Positions 25,798 through 34,453 of a DNA stretch of 64,000 nt are shown one piece after another. This stretch comes from Streptomyces albogriseolus (GTDB taxonomy: Bacteria; Actinomycetota; Actinomycetes; Streptomycetales; Streptomycetaceae). The DNA is taken from assembly GCA_014650475.1 (NCBI GenBank), contig BMVA01000015.1:62001-126000 (forward strand), written 5' to 3'. Numbering within the stretch: position 1 is the stretch's first letter; the number at the start of each line of letters is the position of its first letter. The notes below the pieces were generated by a model. It was not told the DNA's origin. It did no database searches and saw nothing but the letters and a program-made list of their open reading frames with translations. A program made the position numbers and the translations under genes.

Positions 25798-28011
25798 TCA
25801 GGCCGGGCCGAACACCTCTCTCAGCTCGCCGAGGTTGGCGCGCGTGACCTCCCACAGGGGCCGCTGCGCGGCGTGCACGTCCGCCACGGCGCCCGCGTGG
25901 TCGTCGAGCACCGCCGCCGCCCGCTCCAGGAGCAGCGGCCCGAGGTCCCGGTCGTGCACCGAGAGACCCCACTCCTCACGGCCGATGTCGGACAGGAAGT
26001 ACGCCAGCTTCGGATGCGAGACGAGGCTGAGGATCGGCGTGCCGCAGCCGAACGGGATCATCCCGGCGTGCCCGCGCATCCCGATCACCAGCCGGGACGT
26101 GCGGAACAGCGCGCGGATGTCGTCGTTCGTCCGCTCGTAGAGCTGCTCCACGGGCAGTGTGAGGCCGTGCACCCGGCGCAGGTCGTCCACGAACCGCTCG
26201 TCGGCGGGCATGTGCGCCGCGTACCGCACGTCCGCCCGCTCCCGCAGGCCCCGCAGCGCGAAGGCCGTCTGGCCGAGGAAGTGCCCGTAGTCGTGCCCGA
26301 AGCGCAGCCCCGCGCGGTCGTACGCGCAGTTCACCAGCACCGTGTCGGTCCGCTCGGCCGGGTCGGTCCAGCCGGGGACCAGACGGCGGGCGACCGTGGT
26401 GGGGCAGGGCTGGTACCGCACCCTGTCCCGCAGCCCGGCCGGGAGCAGTTCGCGTACGCGGTCGATGGAGCCGTGGTTGCGCAGGCCGAAGAACGCCGAC
26501 CGCTCGACCAGGACGCGCAGGCTCTCCGCGAACCGGGTGCGGCGGTAGAGCTGCCCGTCGAACACGTTGTAGCCGACCGCGAACACCGCGAGGGGAGCGG
26601 TGAGCCGCTCCAGCAGGGCGTCCGGAACGTTCCACTGCCAGTGGCTGTGGCCGTTGGGGGAGGTGTCCGGCAGGAACAGCCCGCCGCCGCCCACGACCAC
26701 CCCGCGCCGCGCGTTCAGCTCCTCCAGCGCCGCCTCGTCGACCAGCCGGTGCACGGGCTGCGCGTACCAGCGGCGCGGCCCGGTGTCCGGCCCGAAGCAC
26801 AGCCGCACGGCCTCCGGGAGCACCTTGTCCCCGGCGTTCTCCCGCCCTTCCGCGAACAGCGCGACGTGCGCGAGCTGTTCACGCGCGGCCGCCGGCTCCC
26901 CGCCGCCGTCGGTCTCCGCCCGCTCCGGCCGGGTGCGGACCTGCCAGGCGTGGCAGCCGGCGTCGGTGGGGTCGGCGTCCAGGCCCTCCAGGGCGTACCG
27001 GCGTGCGTCCTCGTCGCGCCCCAGGATCCAGGCGAGCCGCGCCAGCTGGGCGTAGGCGCGGGGCGCCACGTCGGGGGAGGCCGCCGCGAGCAGCAGCCGC
27101 GCCTCCGCCTCCGCGTAGCGCGACAGCGCCATCAGACACACGCCGAGCGTCTCCTGGCAGCGCGGCGCGTCCAGCCGGTCGCCCACCACCGGGGCGAGCA
27201 CCTCGACGGCCTCGTCGTACCGGCCCTGTCTGCGGTACACCTCCGCGACCGTCCGGGCCAGGTCCAGGGAGGGACGGGCCGTCAGCAGCGGCGGCGCGAG
27301 GTGCGCGAGCAGCTCGGGGTGCTTCTCGCCGGGCAGCGCGCAGTACGCGGCCCGGAACGCGTCGTCGCCCGGCGCGAACCGGCGCCACACCTCGGCGGCG
27401 GGGCCCGACGCCGGCACGCCGGACGCCCGGGGGAAGCGCAGCACCGCCACGTGCGGCGGCACCGGCAGGTCGTCGCCCAGCCGGGCGGCGGGGAAGTCGT
27501 ACCGCCCGTCGACCGGGTTCAGGACCTTCTCCAGCACCGTCTCCGGGTCCTCGCCCGCCGCGAGCCGCGCGAGGAGCGAGTCGTCCAGGTCGGCGCGCTG
27601 CACCACCAGCAGGCCGTCGAGCAGCCCGCCCCGCACGTCGTCCGCCCCGGCGCGCGGCACGGCGCCGACCCCGTGGCGCAGCCGCAGCAGCGGGCCGATG
27701 TCGCCCAGCACCACCGTGTCCGGGGTGAGCACGACGACCGTGTCGTACCCGGCCGGACGCAGCAGGTCCGCGAGACCGCCGTCGCGGCGCGCGACCACGC
27801 GGGGGTGCAGCCGGCGCAGCGGGCCGAACGCCGGGTCGGGCAGGCCCGGGTGCAGCACCACCACGTCCTCGCAGACGTTGGGGGCGGCGAGGGCCAGGCT
27901 GCGCAGCAGGGCGGCCGTGCCGGGCAGTCCGGCGGCGTCGGTGCGGACGGCGAAGGCGATCCGGCGCCGGCCGGTGACGGCGCTCCGGTCGTCCGCCTGG
28001 GCGTGGTTCAT
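25798..28011 (-). CDS. Polysaccharide pyruvyltransferase-like protein with N-terminal GT-like and TPR regions
   Basis: 737 residues, long for the family because it is a fusion. Residues 1-200 look like a Rossmann/GT8-like glycosyltransferase region (AFAVRTDAAGLPGTAALLRSL, then VVVLTPDTVVLGDIGPLL). About 230-350 is TPR-like (EVYRRQGRYDEAVEVL, then ALSRYAEAEARLLLAA). About 370-720 matches the polysaccharide pyruvyl transferase family (ENAGDKVLPEAVR, GGGGLFLPDTS, then SRLVIGMRGHAGMIPFG). ATG 28011 overlaps the preceding gene (ATGA). It may pyruvylate or modify the Kdn polymer. Whether the N-terminal region is active is unclear. Confidence 0.8.
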   Translation of the reverse strand: MNHAQADDRSAVTGRRRIAFAVRTDAAGLPGTAALLRSLALAAPNVCEDVVVLHPGLPDPAFGPLRRLHPRVVARRDGGLADLLRPAGYDTVVVLTPDTVVLGDIGPLLRLRHGVGAVPRAGADDVRGGLLDGLLVVQRADLDDSLLARLAAGEDPETVLEKVLNPVDGRYDFPAARLGDDLPVPPHVAVLRFPRASGVPASGPAAEVWRRFAPGDDAFRAAYCALPGEKHPELLAHLAPPLLTARPSLDLARTVAEVYRRQGRYDEAVEVLAPVVGDRLDAPRCQETLGVCLMALSRYAEAEARLLLAAASPDVAPRAYAQLARLAWILGRDEDARRYALEGLDADPTDAGCHAWQVRTRPERAETDGGGEPAAAREQLAHVALFAEGRENAGDKVLPEAVRLCFGPDTGPRRWYAQPVHRLVDEAALEELNARRGVVVGGGGLFLPDTSPNGHSHWQWNVPDALLERLTAPLAVFAVGYNVFDGQLYRRTRFAESLRVLVERSAFFGLRNHGSIDRVRELLPAGLRDRVRYQPCPTTVARRLVPGWTDPAERTDTVLVNCAYDRAGLRFGHDYGHFLGQTAFALRGLRERADVRYAAHMPADERFVDDLRRVHGLTLPVEQLYERTNDDIRALFRTSRLVIGMRGHAGMIPFGCGTPILSLVSHPKLAYFLSDIGREEWGLSVHDRDLGPLLLERAAAVLDDHAGAVADVHAAQRPLWEVTRANLGELREVFGPA

Positions 28012-29258
28012 CGCAGGGCGGTCCTCATCGTGCGGTCGTCGACGTGCGTGGCGCGGTTCCGGACCCATGCGGCCTCCCGTGGCCGCAGCGTGCCGCCGCC
28101 GTCGAAGCCGATCAGGTCCAGGCGGGGCGTGACGTCCAGGAAGTCCAGCAGGCGCAGGACGGTGAAGGCGGTGCTGGTCCCCGCGTCCCAGTCGTCCTCG
28201 CCGAGCAGCGCCGGGTCGCCCAGCGGGCGGCGCAGCGTGGCGTCCCCGACGTGTTCCTGCGCCCCGGCCGCCAGCCGCTGCCGCAGGGCGCGCCGCCAGG
28301 CGGCCGCCGGGTCGCCGAACACCAGCCGGATCCCGGCCGGGCGGGTCCAGGCGGGCCCCTCCCACGGGGTGTCGCCGCGCAGCGTCACCGCGTGCAGACC
28401 GGTGCGCTCCCCGGTGCCCTCGGCGCGGATCCGGAACGCGTCGCAGCGCACCACGACGTCGTACCCGTCGATCAGCCCGCCCAGCGTGCCGCCGGCCACC
28501 GCGGGGGCGCCCGACACCAGGCACACCGTCCGGCCCGCGAGCAGCCGCCGCAGCCCCGTGACGCCGACCGGTTCGGCCCCGCCGAGCAGCGGGTCGGACA
28601 GCGCGGACCGCTCCAGCAGCCGCCGGTGGACGGCGTGCAGCGCCAGCAGCCGCCGTACGGCGGGATCGTCAGGACCCCGCTCGGACAGCCGCGCCCGCAC
28701 GAAGGCGGCGAACTCCGCCGCCGTGACCGCCGTCGGCCGGCCGGCCTGGACGAGCGGCGTCCCGGCCGCCCCGGGGAACAGCGCGGCGGCCTCCTCCAGG
28801 CAGGCCCGGCGGCGGCGCAGCGTGTCCACCCGGCGGGCGACCTCGCCGGCCGCCTCCGCGCCGAGCTCCAGGCAGCGCTCGTAGCACTCCAGCGCCTCCG
28901 CCTCGCGCCCCAGCCGGTCCAGCGCGAGACCGCGCAGCCGCCAGGCGCCCTTGGACCGCCGGCGGATCTCCACCGCCGTGTCCGCGACGCCCAGCGCCAG
29001 CTCGGGCGCGCCCGGACCGCCCGCCTCCAGGGCCCGCTCGCCGACCCGCAGCAAGGCGTCGAACGGGTCCGCCGACGGCCGCGTGAGCGCCCCGGCGTAC
29101 CCGCCGATCGCCCGGACCAGCCGCGTGCCGCCCGGACCGGGCGCCTCGCCCCGCTCGGTGAGATGGTCACCGACCAGGCGCAGCCCCCGGGCGAGGAGAG
29201 CCTGCCCGGCGGCCTCCTGCCGCCGCGCCCTGAACAGTCCCCCCAGGGAGTTCGTCAT
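28008..29258 (-). CDS. GT29-like (sialyltransferase-motif) protein with TPR-like N-terminus
   Basis: 416 residues. The N-terminal half is helical and TPR-like (RLRGLALDRLGREAEALECY). The C-terminal half (about 255-416) has AGRTVCLVSGAPAVAGG, then GLIDGYDVVVRCDAFRI, and ends LDLIGFDGGGTL, then HVDDRTMR. This follows the large sialyl-motif pattern of family GT29 (hydrophobic strand, S-G turn, IDxxDxVxR), and such domains do occur in bacteria. In a gene cluster making a CMP-sialic-type donor this reading is attractive, but it rests on pattern only. ATG 29258; it overlaps the next gene by four bases. Confidence 0.5.
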   Translation of the reverse strand: MTNSLGGLFRARRQEAAGQALLARGLRLVGDHLTERGEAPGPGGTRLVRAIGGYAGALTRPSADPFDALLRVGERALEAGGPGAPELALGVADTAVEIRRRSKGAWRLRGLALDRLGREAEALECYERCLELGAEAAGEVARRVDTLRRRRACLEEAAALFPGAAGTPLVQAGRPTAVTAAEFAAFVRARLSERGPDDPAVRRLLALHAVHRRLLERSALSDPLLGGAEPVGVTGLRRLLAGRTVCLVSGAPAVAGGTLGGLIDGYDVVVRCDAFRIRAEGTGERTGLHAVTLRGDTPWEGPAWTRPAGIRLVFGDPAAAWRRALRQRLAAGAQEHVGDATLRRPLGDPALLGEDDWDAGTSTAFTVLRLLDFLDVTPRLDLIGFDGGGTLRPREAAWVRNRATHVDDRTMRTALR

Positions 29259-29377
29259 CCGTGCCACCGTCCTCGTTCCGGACGCCGAATGTGCCCCGGC
29301 ACGGCGGGCCGCCGGTGGCGTCCGGATGGACACACGGTGAACAGTCCCGGGACAGCAACCGGCAGCCGCGGGCGCGC

Positions 29378-30685
29378 TCACCGCCCGACGGCCTTCCGTA
29401 CCGCCCGCGCCCGCCGCACCACCCGCCGGACGGCCTGGCTCCGCGGCAGGAACGCCAGCCGCCCCGGCACACCCCCGGGCAGCCCCAGCGCGGTGAGCCG
29501 CCGCCGGGTGAACCACTGCCGCTCCCACGTCCCCGCCGCGAGATACCGCTCGGTGTCGGCCCGCAGCGAGGGCCGCACCCGCGGCCGCATGGTGAACGCG
29601 AGGGCGGCCAGCAGACCGTCCAGGTCGTCGGCCACGGGGGCGTCGCCCTCCGTCCCCGGCAGCACCGCCTCCGCCAGCACCAGGGCGGTTCGCTGCGGGT
29701 GGTGATACGGCGTCAGCCGGTCCAGCAGGCGCTCCGTGCCGACGCGGGCGACCGGGACGCCGTACAGGGCGGACGCCGTGAACAGGGCGGCCGACGAGCA
29801 GCCGACGACCAGCGCGGGGCGGGACGCCTCGTACAGCGCCTCCACCGGGACGGGCGTGTCCGGCACCGTGAGGTCCACGCCGAGGCGGGCCGCTTCCGCC
29901 CGCGGCCCGGCGGCGTGCCGGGACGGGGAGGCGGGGTGCGGTGCGAACACCACGCGGTCGTGACCGCGTCCGGCCGCCGTCCGCACCATCTCCGCGTGCA
30001 GCGCGTCCTCCTCGCCCGCGGAGGTCACGCCGAGGGCGGACAGGCGCCCGCCGACGACCAGCGCGGCCCCCTCGGTCATCCCCGTCACCGCCGAGGCGAC
30101 CTCACCCGTCACCGCCCGGAAGGCGTCCGCCGGGATCACCCGCGCCGGCGCCCCGAACTCGCCGAGCAGCAACGGCGTCAGACCAGGTATCAGGTCCAGG
30201 TGCAGCACCTGCCGCACCCGCGTGCCCAGCAGCGGGTCCAGCTTGCCGCGGGTGGGCCCGTGATCCGCCGGTCCGCCCGCGCACACATGCAGGGGCGCGC
30301 CGTGGAACACGCGGGCCACCGCCTGCGCGGGCGGGGCGTCCGGGGCGCCGAGGACCAGCTCCACCCGGTCGTCCCCGAGCCCCCACAGCCGCCGGAGGTG
30401 CCGTTCGAGGAGCGGCACGTCCTCCGTGCGGGGCGTCCAGGCCGCCGGGTGGAAGGGCCGTATCGCCTCGTTCCAGGACAGCACCGCGTCGAAGCGGGCC
30501 CGCAGCCGTGCGAAGCCCGGCACCTCGTCCCACGGCGGGGCGGCCTCCGGGACCGGCCTGTCGTCGCACACCAGCAGCACCCGCCGTCCCGCCTCCGGCA
30601 GCAGCCCCGCCTCGATCGCGGCGGCCATCAGCACCACCGCCGACGGACTGCTCGCGCAGAAGATCCGCGTACCGGCCGCCCTCAC
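29378..30685 (-). CDS. Polysialyltransferase-family protein (copy 2) with altered acidic motif
   Basis: 435 residues, aligned end to end with the copy at 23431-24783 (WNEAI, GPTRxKL, LHLDLxPGL, HP motif VFAPHPA, Ser motif VVGCSSAAL). The segment that reads VYADGLMSYGPT in copy 1 reads VCAGGPADHGPT here. The acidic-Gly motif that supplies the catalytic base in bacterial sialyltransferases has therefore lost its Asp (ADG to AGG). It may be inactive, use another base, or serve as partner of copy 1. GTG 30685 overlaps the GT2 stop (GTGA), so it is translationally coupled to it. Confidence 0.78.
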   Translation of the reverse strand: MRAAGTRIFCASSPSAVVLMAAAIEAGLLPEAGRRVLLVCDDRPVPEAAPPWDEVPGFARLRARFDAVLSWNEAIRPFHPAAWTPRTEDVPLLERHLRRLWGLGDDRVELVLGAPDAPPAQAVARVFHGAPLHVCAGGPADHGPTRGKLDPLLGTRVRQVLHLDLIPGLTPLLLGEFGAPARVIPADAFRAVTGEVASAVTGMTEGAALVVGGRLSALGVTSAGEEDALHAEMVRTAAGRGHDRVVFAPHPASPSRHAAGPRAEAARLGVDLTVPDTPVPVEALYEASRPALVVGCSSAALFTASALYGVPVARVGTERLLDRLTPYHHPQRTALVLAEAVLPGTEGDAPVADDLDGLLAALAFTMRPRVRPSLRADTERYLAAGTWERQWFTRRRLTALGLPGGVPGRLAFLPRSQAVRRVVRRARAVRKAVGR

Positions 30686-31671
30686 GCGGCTCCCCTCCCC
30701 GCACGCAGCGGTGCCCGCCGCAGCCGTCGCAGCCGCGCCGCCCGTCCCGCGTCCATCGAGTCCAGCACCTCGTCCAGCACGTCCCGCGGCAGCCGCCGCA
30801 GCGCGTCCCCGCACACCGCCCGCAGCCGCGCGGCCACCGCCGGCTCGAACTTGTCCCGCTCGGCGAGATGACGGTCGATCACCGCGCAGTACGTCCGCAC
30901 CGCCTTCGGCAGCAGCCGGTCCGCGTCCCGGTCCTCCGCCGTCTGAGCCACCACCCGGTCGAAGGCGGGCACGAAGTCCAGCTGCCGCTCGTCCCCGACG
31001 CGGGTGAGGGAGGAGGCGACGCCCTTCCGGTAGAACACGCCCAGCAGGCCCACCACGGCGAACGACTCCGCCTCCCGGTGCAGCCGCCAGATCCACGGCC
31101 GGTCCTCCGCCGTGCGCAGCCCGTCCGGGAAGTGCAGCAACCCCCGCTCCAGCAGCCGCCGGTGGTACACCCCGGCCCACGCCTGCGGGTAGTCCACCGC
31201 GGTCGTCCGGTCGGCGGGCAGGATCACCTCCCGCGGGTCCAGCACCTCGTCCCGCAGCCCCACCGGCACCCGGCGCACGGTCCGGGCCCGCCCGGTGACC
31301 CGTACGTGGTCCGTGCGCAGGAAGTCGCAGCCCAGCTCCTCCGCCGCGGCGACCAGCCGGGGCAGATACCCGGGCGCGTACCAGTCGTCGCCGTCCAGGA
31401 AGGTCAGGTACGCGCCCTCCGCCGCGTCCAGTCCGGCGTTGCGCGCGGTGGCGATCCCGCCGGCGTGCTCCCTGCGGAGGAAACACACCCCCGCGACGCG
31501 GGACAGCTCCTCGGCGGCCCGCTCGACGAGCACCGGGGTGTCGTCCTGAGAACCGTCGTCGACCAGAACGAACTGGAAATCCGGGCGGGCATTCGCGCGC
31601 AGACTCCTGAGCGCGTCCGGCGCGTATTGCCGGACATTACGGAAGGGCACGATCACGGAAAGCTTCGGCAC
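30682..31671 (-). CDS. GT2-family glycosyltransferase (copy 2)
   Basis: 329 residues with the same landmarks as the GT2 at 24787: VPKLSVIVPFRNV, LVDDGSQDDTP, LTFLDGDDWYAPGY and RTAEDRPWIWRLH. It is the first gene of the leftward wall-polymer operon. GTG 31671 is preceded by TAATGT at 7 bases and no ribosome binding site, implying a leaderless mRNA. The C-terminal 60 residues are Arg-rich. The GT2/polyST pairing occurs twice in the operon, indicating duplication of a two-gene module. Confidence 0.9.
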   Translation of the reverse strand: MPKLSVIVPFRNVRQYAPDALRSLRANARPDFQFVLVDDGSQDDTPVLVERAAEELSRVAGVCFLRREHAGGIATARNAGLDAAEGAYLTFLDGDDWYAPGYLPRLVAAAEELGCDFLRTDHVRVTGRARTVRRVPVGLRDEVLDPREVILPADRTTAVDYPQAWAGVYHRRLLERGLLHFPDGLRTAEDRPWIWRLHREAESFAVVGLLGVFYRKGVASSLTRVGDERQLDFVPAFDRVVAQTAEDRDADRLLPKAVRTYCAVIDRHLAERDKFEPAVAARLRAVCGDALRRLPRDVLDEVLDSMDAGRAARLRRLRRAPLRAGRGAA

Positions 31672-31869
31672 CCGGAAAACATTAGGAGAGGGCCCGGCGC
31701 GCGTTCTTTCCGCCGGACGTACGGGCGGTGAACTCCGTGTGTCGGTCCGGTGGATCGCGTCTACCTCGGGCGTTTTCCCGGGCGGGTTCGGTTCTCGGTG
31801 GGGTGTTGTTAACTTTTCGTTGAGGCGCGGTTGGGCCGTTCGCGGAATTCGATTCCTAGCGTCTTCGGC
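31672..31869. promoter_or_regulatory. Bidirectional promoter region of the wall-polymer cluster
   Basis: These 198 bp separate the leftward and rightward operons. Going left, TAATGT (minus strand, 31679-31684 region) stands 7 bases before GTG 31671. Going right, TAGCGT (31857-31862) stands 7 bases before GTG 31870. Both messages therefore look leaderless. An AT-rich patch (GTTGTTAACTTTTCGTTG) lies at 31805-31822. No clear palindromic operator is visible. Confidence 0.5.
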
Positions 31870-33177
31870 GTGCCAGCAAGTGCAACGAAGCCCCTCAGGG
31901 TGGCGGTCCTCGCGGATTCCGACACCCGCTGGAAATGGGGCACGCTCACCGCGAAACGCATCGCGCCGCGCGACATCCGCCTGGACGGATATCTGCTGCG
32001 GGGCCGCGCCACCCCCACCGCCCGCCAGCTCGGCGAGGTCGGGGTCCGCGCGGACTCCCTGCGGGAGGTCACCGCGGCCGAGTTCCTGCGCGCCATGGAC
32101 GAGGAGCCCTGCGACGTCCTCGTGCTCGCGCTGGTCGGCGGCGCGGTGCAGGCGATGCTGCACGGGCTGCGACGCGTCTGGGAGGACCGGCCCCGCCGGC
32201 CCGTCGTCGTCACCGGCTACGTCGGCGTCGTCTACGAGAAGCTCACCGACGGCCTGCTGCTGCGCCACGGCGCCGACCTGGTGCTGGCCAACTCCCGCCA
32301 GGACGCGGAGCGTTTCCGCGCCGTGTACGAGGGCGTCGGCGCCGACGCGGGCGCGGTCACCGAGGTCGCGCTGCCGTTCCTCGGGGGCGCGCCCCACACC
32401 GGCGGCCACGAGCCGTACACGGTGGTGTTCGCCGCCCAGCCGTCCGTGCCGGACACCCGCGCGGACCGCACGTACCTGCTGAACCGGCTGGCCGGGCACG
32501 CCCGCCGCCACCCGGAGCGCGAGGTGCTGCTGAAGCTGCGCTCCCGGCCCGGCGAACACACCACGCACATCGAGGAACTGCCCTACCAGAAGCTCGCCCG
32601 CGGCCTCGGCCTCCCCGCCAACCTGCGCCTGGTCTACGGGCACATGGGCGAGGTCCTCGACCGCACCGACCTCCTCGTCACCGTCAGCTCGACGGCCGCC
32701 CTGGAGGCCCTGCACCGGCGCATCCCCACCGCGATCCTCACCGATCTCGGCGTCCGCGAGGCGCTCGGCAACCACCACTTCGTCGGCTCCGGCTGCCTCG
32801 CCTCCTGGGACCAGCTCGACGCCGGACACCGCCCGGCGCCCGACGAGGAGTGGCTGGCCCGGCAGGGCGTGGCCGCGGACGGCACGTACGCGACGGCCTT
32901 CGACGCGGCCCGCGCCCGCATCGCCGAGCTGCTCGACCGGCCCGGCGGACTCCCGCCGCTCACCCCCTACTACACCCCCGTCACCGCGCCCGGCTATCTG
33001 CCCGGCGTCCTCGCCCGCCACCACCTCGGCCCCGACGGGACGCCGCTGCCCGGCGCGCCCGCCGCGGACCGGGAGCCCGGCCCGGTCCGGCGGGTCGTGC
33101 GCCGCACCGCACGCGGCGCCTACCGCCACGGCGTGCAGCGCGTGGCCCCCGTGATCCGCCGCATGGGCGAGCTGTGA
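31870..33177 (+). CDS. DUF6716-type putative glycosyltransferase
   Basis: 435-residue protein with GT-B-like layout. The first Rossmann half begins LRVAVLADSDTRWKWG and contains VVVTGYVGVVYEKLTDG. The second has a Lys/Arg motif (LLKLRSRPGEHTTH) and a Ser motif (LLVTVSSTAALEALHRRIP) in the place where sialyltransferase-like enzymes bind the CMP donor. The C-terminus is basic. GTG 31870 appears leaderless (TAGCGT at -8). It is the first gene of the rightward operon whose next members make the CMP-activated sugar, so it probably uses that donor. The family assignment is from memory of its actinobacterial members. Confidence 0.75.
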   Translation: MPASATKPLRVAVLADSDTRWKWGTLTAKRIAPRDIRLDGYLLRGRATPTARQLGEVGVRADSLREVTAAEFLRAMDEEPCDVLVLALVGGAVQAMLHGLRRVWEDRPRRPVVVTGYVGVVYEKLTDGLLLRHGADLVLANSRQDAERFRAVYEGVGADAGAVTEVALPFLGGAPHTGGHEPYTVVFAAQPSVPDTRADRTYLLNRLAGHARRHPEREVLLKLRSRPGEHTTHIEELPYQKLARGLGLPANLRLVYGHMGEVLDRTDLLVTVSSTAALEALHRRIPTAILTDLGVREALGNHHFVGSGCLASWDQLDAGHRPAPDEEWLARQGVAADGTYATAFDAARARIAELLDRPGGLPPLTPYYTPVTAPGYLPGVLARHHLGPDGTPLPGAPAADREPGPVRRVVRRTARGAYRHGVQRVAPVIRRMGEL

Positions 33178-33209
33178 CCGCCCGAACCCCCCATCGAGGA
33201 GCTGACCCC

Positions 33210-34439
33210 ATGTCCGACTCTCCGGCCGCCGTCCGCCGGGTGCTCGCCGTGATCCCCGCGCGCGGCGGCTCCAAGGGCGTCCCCGCGAAGAACCTCGCCC
33301 CGGTCGGCGGCGTGCCCCTCGTGGCCCGCGCCGTGCGGGAGTGCCGCGCCGCCCGGCACGTCACGGACGTGGTCGTCTCCACCGATGACGCGGCCATCGC
33401 CGAGACCGCGCGGCAGGCGGGCGCGGAGGTCGTGCCGCGGCCGGCCGGCCTCGCGGGGGACACCGCCACCTCCGAGGCGGCCGTGCTGCACGCCCTGGAC
33501 GCCCACGAGGCGCTGCACGGCGCGCCGGTGGACGTCGTCCTGCTCGTGCAGTGCACCAGCCCCTTCCTCACCCGGGAGGACGTCGACGGGGTGGCCGCCG
33601 CGGTCGCCCACGGCGGCGCCGACACGGCGGTGACGGTCGCCCCGTTCCACGGCTTCGTCTGGCGTGAGACCGGCGCCGGGACGGCCGGAGGAGGCCACGG
33701 GGGAGGGCACGGCGTCAACCACGACAGGTCCGTGCGCCCCCGCCGCCAGGACCGCCCCCAGGACTTCCTGGAGACCGGCGCCGCCTACGCCATGGACGCC
33801 GCAGGCCTGCGCGAGCACGGCCACCGCTTCTTCGGCCGCACCGACCTCGTGCGCACCGACCCGGCGCGCGTCCTGGAGGTCGACGACCCGCACGACCTCG
33901 CCCGGGCCCGCGCCCTCGCGCCGCTCCTCGACACCGGCCGCACCGGCCTGCCCACCGCCGACGACATCGACGCGGTGGTCCTCGACTTCGACGGCACCCA
34001 GACCGACGACCGGGTGCTGATCGACGCGGACGGACGGGAGTTCGTCTCCGTGCACCGCGGCGACGGCCTCGGCGTCGCCGCCCTGCGCCGCAGCGGCCTG
34101 AAGCTGCTGATCCTGTCCACCGAACAGAACCCGGTCGTCGCCGCCCGCGCACGCAAGCTGAAGCTCCCCGTGCTGCACGGCGTCGACCGCAAGGACCTCG
34201 CCCTCAAGCAGTGGTGCGAGGAGCAGGGCATCGCGCCCGAACGCGTGCTCTACGTCGGCAACGACGTCAACGACCTCCCGTGCTTCGCCCTCGTCGGCTG
34301 GCCCGTGGCGGTCGCGAGCGCCCACGACGCCGTACGCGGCGCCGCCCGCGCGGTCACCACCCTCCCCGGCGGTGACGGCGCGATCCGAGAGATCGCCGGC
34401 TGGATCCTCGGTCCCTCTCTCGATTCCCTCCCCCAGTAA
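33210..34439 (+). CDS. CMP-sialic/Kdn synthetase fused to HAD phosphatase
   Basis: 409-residue fusion. Residues 1-225 are a NeuA/KdsB-type cytidylyltransferase with signature VIPARGGSKGVPAKN, LLVQCTSPF and RRQDRPQDFLETGAAY; it activates a nonulosonic acid with CTP. Residues from about 250 are a KdsC-like HAD phosphatase: VVLDFDGTQTDD, LILSTEQ, a Lys-containing GVDRKDLALKQW, and YVGNDVNDLPCF. In known Kdn pathways a 9-phosphate is removed before CMP activation, so one chain would carry both late steps. ATG 33210 follows GAGGAG. A short Gly/His insertion (residues 156-169) precedes the donor loop. Confidence 0.9.
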   Translation: MSDSPAAVRRVLAVIPARGGSKGVPAKNLAPVGGVPLVARAVRECRAARHVTDVVVSTDDAAIAETARQAGAEVVPRPAGLAGDTATSEAAVLHALDAHEALHGAPVDVVLLVQCTSPFLTREDVDGVAAAVAHGGADTAVTVAPFHGFVWRETGAGTAGGGHGGGHGVNHDRSVRPRRQDRPQDFLETGAAYAMDAAGLREHGHRFFGRTDLVRTDPARVLEVDDPHDLARARALAPLLDTGRTGLPTADDIDAVVLDFDGTQTDDRVLIDADGREFVSVHRGDGLGVAALRRSGLKLLILSTEQNPVVAARARKLKLPVLHGVDRKDLALKQWCEEQGIAPERVLYVGNDVNDLPCFALVGWPVAVASAHDAVRGAARAVTTLPGGDGAIREIAGWILGPSLDSLPQ

Positions 34440-34453
34440 GGAAACCCCTGGTC

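Noticed and set aside
24028-28884. Very long open frame (1618 codons) on the plus strand
   Set aside because: It is antisense to clear glycosyltransferase and pyruvyltransferase genes, has Arg/Pro/Ala/His-rich composition and no family motif. High-GC DNA often gives such shadows.
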